Shown here in pieces: positions 1 to 10,400 of a stretch of DNA of 64,000 nt (positions are counted from its first letter, which is position 1; each line of letters opens with the position of its first letter). The notes beneath the pieces were generated by a model, which had not been told where the DNA came from, did no database searches, and saw nothing but the letters and a program-made list of their open reading frames with translations. The translations under genes were made by a program, and so were the position numbers. The DNA is from Bacteroidia bacterium (GTDB taxonomy: Bacteria; Bacteroidota; Bacteroidia; Bacteroidales; Prolixibacteraceae), in contig JANYJT010000030.1 of assembly GCA_025358395.1 (NCBI GenBank), positions 1 to 64,000 of the forward strand. Direction: 5' to 3'.

Positions 1-3000
1 GCCTGAAATAAGAATTTTCTTACTGGTCCAGGACATATTTGCTGCAAGTGTTTGATTGAATATCTCATAGCTACTCAGCACTGCATCCGAGCCATCCAAG
101 AGTTCAACTTTAATGAATGCTGGTCCACCAAAGCCCGAGTATGTCTTTACATAGGCACCTGCGTCAATTGGAACGCATTTATCCAGATCCGCAACGGTGT
201 ATCCCTTTGTAGACAAAGCAACTTCCTGTATCAACGTTTGTTGAACACTAGAGCTTATCCAATACTTGCTTCCACGGTAGGCTCCCCCATTAGGATCGAC
301 CGCCAAACCAGAACCTGTAATCCCGCTCCTAGGACTAATGCTGCTTGCAGTCCAAGAGTCGAAGTCATATTCAGCCCCTGGATTGGATAGTAAATTTTTA
401 TCAGCCGCAGATTTAAAAGTCACCTCGTCACCATAAACGGTCCCCACAGAATTAGTGGCATAAGCCTTGACATAATAGGTCGTTGAGGGCACCAGATCTG
501 ATAAGTAGGCAATGAATGCACCTGTTGAAGTGGCAGTTCCCTTGCTTACTTTGCTGTTGGAAATCGTCGGATTGGTGCCGGTACTCCAGCAAACACCATA
601 CGCGGTCGGATTGGGAAATCCCAGGTTCGTGATATTGCCGTTTCCGGCGGCAGCGATGTCTGCAATTGAGCCGACAGCTTGTGTTGTGACCGTCGGAGCA
701 TACCCTACCACGATGTTTTTATTCGCTCCCAGAGATCCTGTCTCTCCCGGAGTTGGTAAGGTCAGCGTAGCAGAATTGGTTCCTGTATCGGCGATGGAAC
801 CACCTTCAAGAGTCAAAGCAGAGGTGGATAAATAATCCAGATCGGCGCTGGTTTCGCCTGTGGCAACGGTGTAGCCAAAGGTGAGCGCAGTGCTATTGCT
901 TCCGGAGGTATAGTTCGCCGATCCGCCACTGTTCAACGCTAGCTTGGGTGTTCCGGTAACGACGACATTTTCTGAAAAATTAACGACGATAGAAATCGTA
1001 TCACCGGGTTTGTAAGTACCATTTACTGTGGTGGAGTTGACTGACGAAACGGTCGGAATTGTCGCATCAACCAAGACTCCGGTCGTACTGCCGGCATTGT
1101 TGAGAGTAAGCGCTGCATTGTTGCCGGCTGCATCTTTCATTGTACCGCCGTTCGCGGTGATAGAACTACCAAGTGAAATTCCATTGGCATCTTTGTTACC
1201 GGTAACCACCGTATATCTGAATACGAGACTGCCGGTGCCCGATCCGCTCAGGTAGGCAGCCTGTCCGCTTCCGCTATCCATTGTAACAGAGACGTATGGT
1301 GTACCTCCTGTAGTAACGACTTTGACAGCTTCACTAAAATTGACTGTAAAATCGAGCGTCTGACCTGCGATATAGATAGAATTTTCCGGGACGGTCACTG
1401 ATGTCACGGTCGGTGCAATTCCATCAATCAATACATTGGTCATAGAACTGATGTTATTTAAGGTCAATCTGGCAGGCATGGCATCAGTATTATTGATCGT
1501 TCCAGAGTTCAATGTTATGGATGCCCCGAGGGATACGCCGTTAATGTCTGAATCACCTGAAACAACGGTATAACTGAATACCGGACTGGAAGTTCCCGAA
1601 CCGCTGGAAAAGGAAGCCTTTTTATTCCCGGAATCCAGTGTCAGATCCAGCGTAGGCGTACCAATTATGGTTACCGAGTCGGTATAGTTTACGGTAAAGT
1701 AGATTGTTTCGCCGATGGCATAGGTCTTCTCCTCGGCGACTGTCACTGAAGTCACTTCAGCAAGCGCCTTGATCTTAAGCTCTGCCTCTTCGGAATACTC
1801 GGTTTCGCAGACGCCACTTTGGACAACCACACGGTATTTGGTTGCAACAGTCAGGTTCGTGGCGGTATAAGTTGTGGTCGTATTGTCGATGTCAGTTGCA
1901 GTCGTCCAGTCGTTTGTAGAAGATTGCCATTTGATGACCGATCCGGTATGGCCGGAAAGAGTCAGCACCGTACTGTTGCTGCCGGCATAAACGGATGTCG
2001 ACCCTGAAATTGTACCGCCGACGGTCACGGGATTAACAGTCAATGTTGCGACAGCAGAATTTACCTGATCACAATTACCACTTTTTATAACCGCTCTGTA
2101 TTTGGTCGTGGCTGTCAGGTTAGAACTTGTAAGCAGGTTTGTTGTGTTGCTGATATCAACAATGGTGGTCCAGTTATTGGTGGTAGATTGCCATTTGACG
2201 ACATCGCCGACATTACCGGTTAGGGACAGGTCAGTGCTGTTATTGCCTGAACAGACGGAAGTTGATCCAATGACGGTTCCGCCTACTGATGCCGGATTAA
2301 CCGTGATAACTGCTTCTGCCGAATTTGCCGGTGCGCATACGCCGCTCTGTAAAACGGCACGGTATTTAGTGGTTGTGGCCAGATTATCAATGGTTAATGT
2401 TGCATTGGTATTTGCTATATTGGTTGAAGTCACCCAGTCGTTGGTTGAGGATTGCCATTTTAAAATCGTCCCGGTATGGCCGGAAAGTGTAAGCTTTGTG
2501 CTGTTGAGTGTGGCACAAACGGTAGCAGAACCTCCAATTGTTCCTCCTACAGTCTCCGGGCTCACTGTAATAATTGCATCTGAAGAATTGGCGGTCGAAC
2601 AAGCCCCACTCTGCACCACGACACGAAATTTGGTTGTTGCCGTGAGGTTGGTAGCAGAATAAGTTGCGGTAATATTTTCGATATTGGTTGAATTTGTCCA
2701 ATTATTGGTCGAAGACTGCCATTTTAGAATCGTGCCGGTATAACCGGATAATGTGAGGTTTGTACTATTATTACCAGAACATACGCTTGCAGAGCCGGCC
2801 AGGGTACCTCCCCTGGAACCTGGAATGATAGTCATGGCAATTACGTTGGATTCGACAGCTCCGGTCCAGTTGGGTTTGCAACTTACCCTTGCCACCCTTT
2901 TATACCAGGTATTGGCACTTAAGGCGCCCGGAGAATAGGTTGCTGAATTGGAAGAGGCGATATCACTGAAATTTGCGATAGCGCTTGTTGTGGAAGATTG

Positions 3001-4038
3001 CCATTTGTATTCAATCGTTCCCAAGTTTCCCGAAGCTTCAGCTGTACTGGTTAAAGTGGCCGGTATGCTGCCTGCGCATACCGTTTGGGCAGAGCCAATC
3101 GTCCCGCCCGATATAGGATTGTTGCATGCAAGATCGCCCAATCCGAACAAGCCTGATACATTAAAAACAGTTTGATTGGTATAATTCGGCGTTGTGGTCG
3201 GGTTGGTACTATTCGTTGTCCCATCTCCTGAAACAATCACCGGTGTATTTGTGGAAGTAAATCCGGTAGTATTAAGGGTAATTTTGAAATCCGCATTTTT
3301 TACACCCACCAGGGCTACTGTCCAGTATCTGGCATCGAACATCGTCGTGTTTGCCGGTAAAGACCCCGGCATTTTGCCCTCTATTTGTTCTGCTGTCACA
3401 CCCATGGCTGCAACAGAAAATGTGATGACGGTCACCGGCCTGAAGTTGCCCCCCTTGCCGATCGGGAAAATTTTTGAGCCCGGTGCCGTGTATTGCTGAT
3501 ACAATTTCCCATTCACATATTTATCGGATGCGGCATTGGTAATGGTCGCAGTTGAAAGAACCGATATTTGTGCCGTTCCTGCGGTAGATAGCAATCCCTT
3601 TTGGAAATCGAGATTATTCTTAACCGATATACTCCGGTTTGCCAAAACTCCCCCGCTGGAGTTATTCATGGTGACCGTGTAAAAGTCAAATGACGCCGTG
3701 CTTGTTCCACCTACGGTTTGTGCACCGGCTCCTGCAAATTCCACTTCGCTGTATGTATTCACACCGGTGCATAAAGCTCCTGTTGTACCGTCTTTTGTAA
3801 GGTTGCCAATCAACTTTAGTTTACCCGTGAGCGTAACAGTAGCGGACTCATTGTTGTAAAAATCACCATTAACGACCACGATAGATCGTGCGCCGTATTT
3901 GCCAATGTCTCCACTAAGTTTGATCCACTCCATATAGGTTGACCCTATTCCTAAGTTTCCGCCATAACTGGATAGGCCTTGGGCTGATAGTCCGGTGGCG
4001 AGTAGAATTGAAAGTGCGAAGATTAATGTTCTCTTCAT
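1..4038 (-). CDS. Giant secreted multidomain surface protein (partial, C-terminus beyond window)
   Basis: The frame is open from the ATG at 4038 to the left edge, 1346 codons without a stop, so the C-terminus is missing. It starts with a clear Sec signal peptide (MKRTLIFALSILLATGLSAQ). The order is: an N-terminal ~300-residue region lacking obvious repeats; five Ig-like/PKD-like repeats with conserved Cys and a KWQSST motif (about 3126-1765); three ~115-residue repeats of the type VTVxExxxYxxGxTxxFTVxF (about 1755-700); one FN3-like domain containing TTYYVKAYATNSVGTVYGD (about 700-410); then a region starting NLLSNPGAE that resembles the opening of carbohydrate-binding modules. The low-complexity, Thr/Ser/Gly/Asn-rich repeats are typical of exported Bacteroidota adhesins. 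A type IX secretion tail would lie outside the window and cannot be checked. The function is unknown; adhesion or glycan binding is an inference. Confidence 0.85.
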   Translation of the reverse strand, partial: MKRTLIFALSILLATGLSAQGLSSYGGNLGIGSTYMEWIKLSGDIGKYGARSIVVVNGDFYNNESATVTLTGKLKLIGNLTKDGTTGALCTGVNTYSEVEFAGAGAQTVGGTSTASFDFYTVTMNNSSGGVLANRSISVKNNLDFQKGLLSTAGTAQISVLSTATITNAASDKYVNGKLYQQYTAPGSKIFPIGKGGNFRPVTVITFSVAAMGVTAEQIEGKMPGSLPANTTMFDARYWTVALVGVKNADFKITLNTTGFTSTNTPVIVSGDGTTNSTNPTTTPNYTNQTVFNVSGLFGLGDLACNNPISGGTIGSAQTVCAGSIPATLTSTAEASGNLGTIEYKWQSSTTSAIANFSDIASSNSATYSPGALSANTWYKRVARVSCKPNWTGAVESNVIAMTIIPGSRGGTLAGSASVCSGNNSTNLTLSGYTGTILKWQSSTNNWTNSTNIENITATYSATNLTATTKFRVVVQSGACSTANSSDAIITVSPETVGGTIGGSATVCATLNSTKLTLSGHTGTILKWQSSTNDWVTSTNIANTNATLTIDNLATTTKYRAVLQSGVCAPANSAEAVITVNPASVGGTVIGSTSVCSGNNSTDLSLTGNVGDVVKWQSTTNNWTTIVDISNTTNLLTSSNLTATTKYRAVIKSGNCDQVNSAVATLTVNPVTVGGTISGSTSVYAGSNSTVLTLSGHTGSVIKWQSSTNDWTTATDIDNTTTTYTATNLTVATKYRVVVQSGVCETEYSEEAELKIKALAEVTSVTVAEEKTYAIGETIYFTVNYTDSVTIIGTPTLDLTLDSGNKKASFSSGSGTSSPVFSYTVVSGDSDINGVSLGASITLNSGTINNTDAMPARLTLNNISSMTNVLIDGIAPTVTSVTVPENSIYIAGQTLDFTVNFSEAVKVVTTGGTPYVSVTMDSGSGQAAYLSGSGTGSLVFRYTVVTGNKDANGISLGSSITANGGTMKDAAGNNAALTLNNAGSTTGVLVDATIPTVSSVNSTTVNGTYKPGDTISIVVNFSENVVVTGTPKLALNSGGSANYTSGSNSTALTFGYTVATGETSADLDYLSTSALTLEGGSIADTGTNSATLTLPTPGETGSLGANKNIVVGYAPTVTTQAVGSIADIAAAGNGNITNLGFPNPTAYGVCWSTGTNPTISNSKVSKGTATSTGAFIAYLSDLVPSTTYYVKAYATNSVGTVYGDEVTFKSAADKNLLSNPGAEYDFDSWTASSISPRSGITGSGLAVDPNGGAYRGSKYWISSSVQQTLIQEVALSTKGYTVADLDKCVPIDAGAYVKTYSGFGGPAFIKVELLDGSDAVLSSYEIFNQTLAANMSWTSKKILISG
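700..1755 (-). repeat. Three ~115-residue cell-surface repeats
   Basis: Three consecutive units share the pattern SVTVxExxxYxxGxTIxFTVNxxxxV, xGTPxLxLxLDSG, a central F-x-YTVxxGDxDxNGxSLG block and a final ALTLNN. Each ends in VLIDG/VLVDA before the next APTVTSV or IPTVSSV. This resembles the bacterial Ig-like/Calx-type repeats of large adhesins. Boundaries were set by eye. Confidence 0.65.
1765..3126 (-). repeat. Five tandem Ig-like repeat units in the surface protein
   Basis: Each unit carries GGTxxGSxxVCxGxxST, then KWQSST and a conserved Trp. The Trp codons fall at 3001-3003, 2719-2721, 2455-2457, 2191-2193 and 1927-1929. The last three intervals are each exactly 264 bp (88 codons); the first is 282 bp. 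The copies are clearly diverged in DNA but keep frame and length. Confidence 0.85.
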
Positions 4039-4085
4039 AACGGGATTTTGGCAAACGAATATTTTCTTCATCTTCTTAGGTTTTT

Positions 4086-5537
4086 TTACTTCATGGCACT
4101 GACAAGGGCATCAAGTGTATTTGGAAGGGCAATAATTTTTCCGGATTTCCCTTCAATCAAAAACATTGAAGGTGTAGCCAGCACAAAATAGTCTGAAGCC
4201 ACTTTGCTCTGCACCCCTTCGGGCGCAGATAAATGCATCCATCCTTTCAGTTCCGGCTTCTTTTGTTCCCATCTTTTAATATCTGGTTCATTGTCATCCA
4301 AGCTAATGGCGACTATGGATAGTTTTTTACTGATTCCGGGTTGTTGTTGCCACGGGTACATTTTATCCGCCATTTCAACGCAATGACTGCACCCTGCCGA
4401 CCAAAACAACAAGAGGATATATTCGCTGTCCGGACTGTATTTGCTCAACTCGAAAGGCATCCCATCCTCTGAAATCAATTTAATTTCAGGAGCCCTGGTA
4501 CCGGGGACAAGTGAAGCAAGTCCCTGGATACGCCTTCCGATTTCCAGCCTTTTGGAAGTTAGGCAGTTGGGGTCATTTATGAATGGTTCGAGCATTTTGA
4601 GACCGGAATTCAGACCATTGGCCTCGAATCCCCGGTAGAAATAATCCACCATCCAGCCGTAAACCAGCGGGTGACCCGCTTTCGCTTTTTCGATGGCAAT
4701 TTCTCCCGCCCGGGCAATCACGGAATCGTGTGAGGCAAATTCAGAGGCATCTGCCACGGATAGGTTGACCCAGTTGTCAAGCCATTTATTCAATTCGGAA
4801 GTTTTGATAACCAGTGGATTCGCGAAATCCATTCCATCAAAATAATGGTCCAGCATGCTTTTTGTCCGCTCAGCTAAACTTCCTTCCCAGTTGATTTGCG
4901 GCAGGTATTGAAAACGGAATAAATTCCTGACAAACAGGGTCGTATCTCTATTTACCAATTTCATTAACCATTGATTATAGGATCTGCGCCTCTTTTCATA
5001 AGTCTGCGTTCCCTGTAGATAGAATTTGGAATCGGTTTCATCATAGTTCATTAAAAAATTTTGGAGCAATCCCATCGGATCTCTTAATTTGCTATTTTCT
5101 ATCCAAAATTTTTCAAGTGCTCTATTTTCTCTCTCCCCCTTTTGAAACCAGGTGCTATCCGGATGGACGCTATATTTCGGGGAAACCCACATCTCCAGAT
5201 TCTGTCCTGAAACGACCAGCGGCTTTTCAGATGGATAAGGCGAAGCCGATTCTGTTTCCCGGTAATTGAATCTCAGGATAAACTCACCCGGAAGAATCTC
5301 CTTTGGAACAGAGATGGTTACTTTTTCCCCATTCTTAATTCCTTGAATTTCGTCAACCGGAGTGTAAATGCGCTTATCAGAAAGAGTCAGGAGTGTTACC
5401 TTACTATCATAAACGCCACGAACGTGAATCGTCAGATCTACATTTCCGGTCTGAGCCAAAAGCGGCAACGGGAGAAGCGACCTCAATGCCACAAGAAGGA
5501 GGACGTTTGTGAAAAATTTGTGAAATGGCTTGTACAT
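4086..5537 (-). CDS. TlpA/thioredoxin-like extracytoplasmic protein with CSHC motif
   Basis: The chosen start gives MYKPFHKFF followed by a hydrophobic signal ending near LLAQ; an in-frame ATG at 5579 would place an unlikely 14-residue tail in front. The ~480-residue product has an N-terminal beta-rich domain of the DUF4369-like kind seen in Bacteroidota TlpA proteins and a helical middle. The C-terminal thioredoxin fold has the redox pair in WSAGCSHCVEM (near residue 383) and the cis-proline loop ATPSMFLI. It is probably a periplasmic or outer-membrane-linked thiol-disulfide oxidoreductase; the partner is unknown. It lies 47 bp downstream of the giant surface protein gene's start and is transcribed in the same direction as it and the FISUMP gene. 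Confidence 0.8.
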   Translation of the reverse strand: MYKPFHKFFTNVLLLVALRSLLPLPLLAQTGNVDLTIHVRGVYDSKVTLLTLSDKRIYTPVDEIQGIKNGEKVTISVPKEILPGEFILRFNYRETESASPYPSEKPLVVSGQNLEMWVSPKYSVHPDSTWFQKGERENRALEKFWIENSKLRDPMGLLQNFLMNYDETDSKFYLQGTQTYEKRRRSYNQWLMKLVNRDTTLFVRNLFRFQYLPQINWEGSLAERTKSMLDHYFDGMDFANPLVIKTSELNKWLDNWVNLSVADASEFASHDSVIARAGEIAIEKAKAGHPLVYGWMVDYFYRGFEANGLNSGLKMLEPFINDPNCLTSKRLEIGRRIQGLASLVPGTRAPEIKLISEDGMPFELSKYSPDSEYILLLFWSAGCSHCVEMADKMYPWQQQPGISKKLSIVAISLDDNEPDIKRWEQKKPELKGWMHLSAPEGVQSKVASDYFVLATPSMFLIEGKSGKIIALPNTLDALVSAMK

Positions 5538-5591
5538 ATGCGCGTTGGTTAACCTATTTAAATAGCCGAGAAAGAGCAATTCAACTAATTT

Positions 5592-7247
5592 TTATTTTAT
5601 ACAACGCACCGAATAACCATCCGTTTTTGTATACCCTTGACCCTTCCAGACCTTGCAATCGCGACTATAGAACATTAGCTGAATCGCATATTTGGGATAT
5701 TTCTGGCTACTACTCCAATATTCACCGCCCTCGCTGCTGTACCAATCTTCGACTAGACCCGAGACATAAAACAGGCATAGCGCACCGTGCAATCTCAGTC
5801 CTGAGTTCCATGGACCATTCCAGTCTTTCCAGTTACCTGCGTTCATGACATTGTCCCACTCACTGCTTGTCGGAATGCGCCAGCCTGATCCTAATTCGAT
5901 TGTACAAGGATCATTCTCACTCGTCCAGTCTGAAGACTCTATGATTCCTGTTTTCCCGTTCGAACTTGGAATCCATGCTGTTTTTGGCGATCCATCCCGT
6001 TTAAAGCCTTGTTTACGGTTAAACTGCCAGTACCAGCCTGCTGAAGCCGCCGAGTGGTCATCTATCGAACCAGCCTGTTGCGAAGCGCCCAAATTTCGGG
6101 TTATCCAGCATTTACTGGTTTCGCCGGGGATATTTGTTACGGTGCCGTAGGTGACCGTCTTTGTTTCCGGAGCTACCGAACCGGTTACGTGATTCACCGT
6201 GATAGCTGATGGGCCGCAAACAAATTGCGCTGTAGCCGTCAGGACTAAAGCCGAAGAATTATCGCAAAAGTTGTACGCCCATACATATCGGGTATAAGAG
6301 GTTCCATTCGTAAGACCGGTTTCTGTTTTTGAGGTTGAATTTCCCATATCAACTGCCGTTGACAGATTGTTGGATGTACTCCATTTGTATCCGGAAGCAT
6401 CCGGAACCGTATTCCATTTCCAGGTAATCTCGGTAGGAGAAGGCTGATGAGTTCCGCTGGTTGGGGCAAGGGCAGCCTCATTCATCCACAACCATTTTGA
6501 ACCATTCCAGAATTGAAGGTTGTTTGCTGCGTTGATGTTGTAGATAAGGAGTCCGGGGGATGGTAATATGCCATTTCTCTGAAAGGCATTCAAACGTGGG
6601 ATCAGCAACCCTTTATCCGTTGATTGAATATCGAGAACTGCCGATGGTGCAGGCGCTCCTCCTCCTGAATTTACGACAAATCCGGCTGGAATCTGTGTAG
6701 AAATGGCTCCGAAGGTTTTTGTGGATATTGAACAAATGACCTTCCATTGCGAACCGTTGTAATAATTTATTTTGTTGGTAGCTGTATTGAAAATAATCAA
6801 ACCTGTTGCAGGCGAAGTAATCGATTGGGGTAACGTCCTGGGAATTAAAACACCTTTGGTCGTACTTGAAACATCCAGCATGGCTGATTTGTCCGCGTCA
6901 ACGTTAATACCCACACTCATTGAAACGCCTCCTCCCGGCGCATCTGAACCGCTTGCGGTGCCAGCCTCCGTACCTTCTATTTTATTCCATGTTTCCCCTG
7001 CGTAATAATTGAACTGATTCGTCGTACTGTTGTAAATCAACAATCCGGTTGCCGGCGAGGAGAGTTTGTTTCGCTGGGTTTCGGACATCCTCGGAAACAG
7101 TATCCCCATGTTTGAACTCTTCACATCAAGCATGGCCGAATTATCCGGAAGCGAGCCGTCTGTGTTAATAGCAACATTACTCGCCTTTTGAGCGAATGTC
7201 ATTAGCGTTACCAGTAGGGCAAAAAAAGTAAGGAAAGACTTTTTCAT
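5592..7247 (-). CDS. FISUMP-domain secreted surface protein
   Basis: The chosen ATG opens a signal peptide (MKKSFLTFFALLVTLMTFAQ); a longer frame to 7304 only adds non-signal sequence. Three N-terminal repeats follow, each with A-x-LDVxSxxxGxLxPR and ATGLLIYNxxTNxxxYYxGxxW, a pattern common in Bacteroidota surface and fiber-like proteins. An FN3-like segment (WKWNTVPDASGYKWS) follows. The C-terminus is a full Fibrobacter succinogenes major paralogous domain: CWITRNLGAS, WRIPTSSEWDNV, EYWSSS and terminal GYSVRCIK. The function of such proteins is not established; an extracellular location is well supported. A 158-bp AT-rich gap separates it from the histidine kinase gene upstream. Confidence 0.85.
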   Translation of the reverse strand: MKKSFLTFFALLVTLMTFAQKASNVAINTDGSLPDNSAMLDVKSSNMGILFPRMSETQRNKLSSPATGLLIYNSTTNQFNYYAGETWNKIEGTEAGTASGSDAPGGGVSMSVGINVDADKSAMLDVSSTTKGVLIPRTLPQSITSPATGLIIFNTATNKINYYNGSQWKVICSISTKTFGAISTQIPAGFVVNSGGGAPAPSAVLDIQSTDKGLLIPRLNAFQRNGILPSPGLLIYNINAANNLQFWNGSKWLWMNEAALAPTSGTHQPSPTEITWKWNTVPDASGYKWSTSNNLSTAVDMGNSTSKTETGLTNGTSYTRYVWAYNFCDNSSALVLTATAQFVCGPSAITVNHVTGSVAPETKTVTYGTVTNIPGETSKCWITRNLGASQQAGSIDDHSAASAGWYWQFNRKQGFKRDGSPKTAWIPSSNGKTGIIESSDWTSENDPCTIELGSGWRIPTSSEWDNVMNAGNWKDWNGPWNSGLRLHGALCLFYVSGLVEDWYSSEGGEYWSSSQKYPKYAIQLMFYSRDCKVWKGQGYTKTDGYSVRCIK

Positions 7248-7405
7248 AAGATTCAAGTTTGAACTAAAACGAATAATAAACAATTGAATTACATAATTGT
7301 TCAAGACTAGTGAACAAAAAAATAATCATTAAAATACACACGACTCCTTTACATAAAATGTAAATTATTAATAACTAGTAATTTATCAATTTAAAAAAGT
7401 TGACT

Positions 7406-10400
7406 TTATGAGAATAAAAGTTGAAATTTCATTAAAAAAATTGTCTTTCCGGGCATACTTTCACACCTGATCTCACCTTTGTAATTTTCAATAATGGATT
7501 TGGTAATAGCCAGTCCAAGCCCCATTCCGCCACTCTTGGTGGTGAAATTGGGCTCAAACAGACGGGATCGGTCAGCCTCCGGTATACCAGGCCCATTGTT
7601 AATGACAGCAATTTTTACCTGATTTTCGGCTATTTCCAAAGTTAACCGGATGGAACCATCGACCTGATTGAGTATGGCCTGCGTTGCATTCCGGACAATA
7701 TTTACCAGTGCCCTACGCAACTGATCACGGTCTCCTGACACATAGACCTCCCTGTCGGGACACTCCACGGTTAGCGAATACTCGCCGGGCGCCTCAAATA
7801 GCGTGGCAACTTCTCTGAGCAGTCCGGTCATTTCAACAGGTTCAATGCGTGTAGAGGGTAATCGGGCGAAATCTGAGAAGGCCGATGCAATAGAGGATAA
7901 CGCATCAATCTGGGTTACCAGCATCCGGGTTACCCGATTAAAATATTCATCAAAATTGGGAGAGCCTTCATTTTTGATCTTTTGAAGGTATTGAACGTTC
8001 AATTTCATCGGAGTGAGTGGATTGTTGATCTCATGGGCAATCTGCCTGGCCATCTCCTTCCATGCCGATTCCCTTTCAGAACGGGCCAACATGGCCGCGC
8101 TATCGGCAAGTTCTGCCACCTTTTTATTGTATGCCTCAACAAGACGTCCAATTTCATCTTCTCCATGGTATTCTATCCTGGCATTTTCCCTTCCAAAGGC
8201 AATCCCCTGCAACTTCTGCTCTAACTGCAACAACGGAACTGTCAATTTTGTACTGATGGCCAAGGCAACGACCATGGTGAGCAGGACCAGCAAAATATAG
8301 AGGTTAATAAAAGCAACGATGAATCCTGTGACTTGCCTGGTGAACTCATCCTGCCTGTTAAAATAAGGCAGATTAACGTAACCCACCAATTCTTCCAACT
8401 CATTGAAAAGTGGCGCATACACTGAGAAAAATTCCATTTTACCAAGATTCTCATTGTGTAAATAGGTAGCGCCTCCCTGAATACACATTGCCTGATAAGC
8501 TCTGGAGTCCATTCGATCGGAAGTGAGTCCCTGCTCGAAAATCTCCTTGCGGGAAGAAGCTGCCAATTTACCTTTCAAATCATAAACGTTGATGTCGGTC
8601 CAGGTAATATCCGATATTTCCACCAACTGATCGCCCAGAAAAGCATGCAATGAGTCAAGCCTTGCGGAATGACCAACCCTCAATCCCAGTTCGGATGAAA
8701 TAGCCCTCACTTTCTGGTTAAGTTCCTCTTTCAATGATTGCTGCAATTCAAGATAATTGTATCTGATAAGCCCCAAACCGATAATGAAAAGCAAAACCAA
8801 CAAGGTTGCAACCAGCGTGAATTGAATCTTTCCCCTAAGTTCCAGTCTGTTTTTTGGGACAAGTTTCATCAGCTGATTGAAGACAATCCATAAAAATCCA
8901 AGAAGATAGATGAAAAGGAAAAGCGTTGGGAAACCTCTGCCCTTCTCCACCAAAGAGGCAATGGGATAACTCACTACGACATAATTCTCGCCACTTCGTT
9001 TGTAGACACAATGTGAGAAGCCCCCCTTTTCATAATAGGTGAATTCCCTTTGAAAATTTAAACCGGCCGGGATGGCAGGATCATACAAACAGGATCCTCC
9101 ACGGTCGACAAGCTTGTTGTCGAAATATTTGGCATAGCTGTAGCCATTGTTCCGATTCTTTCTGGCAGCTTGCTGATCCATAAGCAATTGCGGATATCCC
9201 TTTCCTTCAGGAACAATTTTAGAGTTGAGTTCGATAAAGGCAATAAGCGGCTTTCTATTCTGTCTGTCGTAAAGGTGCAATTCCCCAAGATAAGAGATCC
9301 TTCCATTTAAGCGATCCATGAAATAGAATTCGGATCCTGTCAGAATCACCCCTTTGGATGTTTTCAATTCATTAAAAAAATTGATGCAAGGATATTTCAG
9401 TCGATCGTTTGGCAGATAAACACTATCAGTAGCTGCGCATACAGTTACCTGGAGTTCATAGTTACTCCAAAAGCCGGTGAAATAATTTTGCTTTAGATAG
9501 GATTCCAATTTCTGATAGGGAGGGGTCGTAAACATCAGAATCAGTGAATCTTTGGCAACCTTTGACTCAAAATCAGATAAAAATATTTCGGCAGCGGGAT
9601 CACGTTCCGTGGCAAGTGTAACGGCCATCACCTTCTGAATGTCCGCTCTTTTTATTTCAATCTGGTTTTCAGCGACCATGTTCAGTCCGAAAGCAAGCAA
9701 GAGACCATAGCCAAGCAAAGCAGTGAGCTTATATTTTGACAAGAGGTCGACCCCTGCCTGGTCGATTAGAAGAACCACTACCAGATAAATGATACCCAAC
9801 CATAGAGGAATATTCAATCCGGCAAAAACCAGAATCAACCAAAGAAATAAGAATGATATGAGGACCGGAACAAAAATTGCCAGGGATTTTCCCCCTCTTT
9901 GAATTGAACACTTTATCCTTATAAAAATCGCTCCAAGGCCAACCATCTGCATGGCAATACAAACTGATGCCAAAATATTGGGAACTGAAAGAGTGTAATT
10001 CTTATAAAATTCCAACGATACGTCTGAATTATTCAGTAGCAACAAGAAAAGGCGTATAGAAACTATGAAAAATATTGAGACAAAAAAAATGTAGAAGAGA
10101 TTCAAGGTTGAGAAAAGTGTAATATTTCGTTCCTTTCTAAACATGTAAAAAAAAGATTGGGATACGAAAAGGAGGAAAAAGGACAAAAGCAGGTAATCTC
10201 CCATCGAAGAAAGTGCTTTTCCCCAGGCAAAATGAAAAGGTGCAAATAGTTTTCCGGTATAGACTACGTCAGGAAACTTGAAATAGTTAAGCAGCAGATA
10301 AAATGATGCGGCAAACGTGATTGAGATGAAAAATTTTGCAAGTGATTTCAATTTCAGGTCACAAATCCAACGATGGACCTGCATAGATAGTAGTACTACA

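Noticed and set aside
2102..2662. 186-codon open frame on the plus strand inside the surface repeat gene
   Set aside because: It is antisense to the repeats, has no signal or domain, and its own internal repetition mirrors the 264-bp repeat units.
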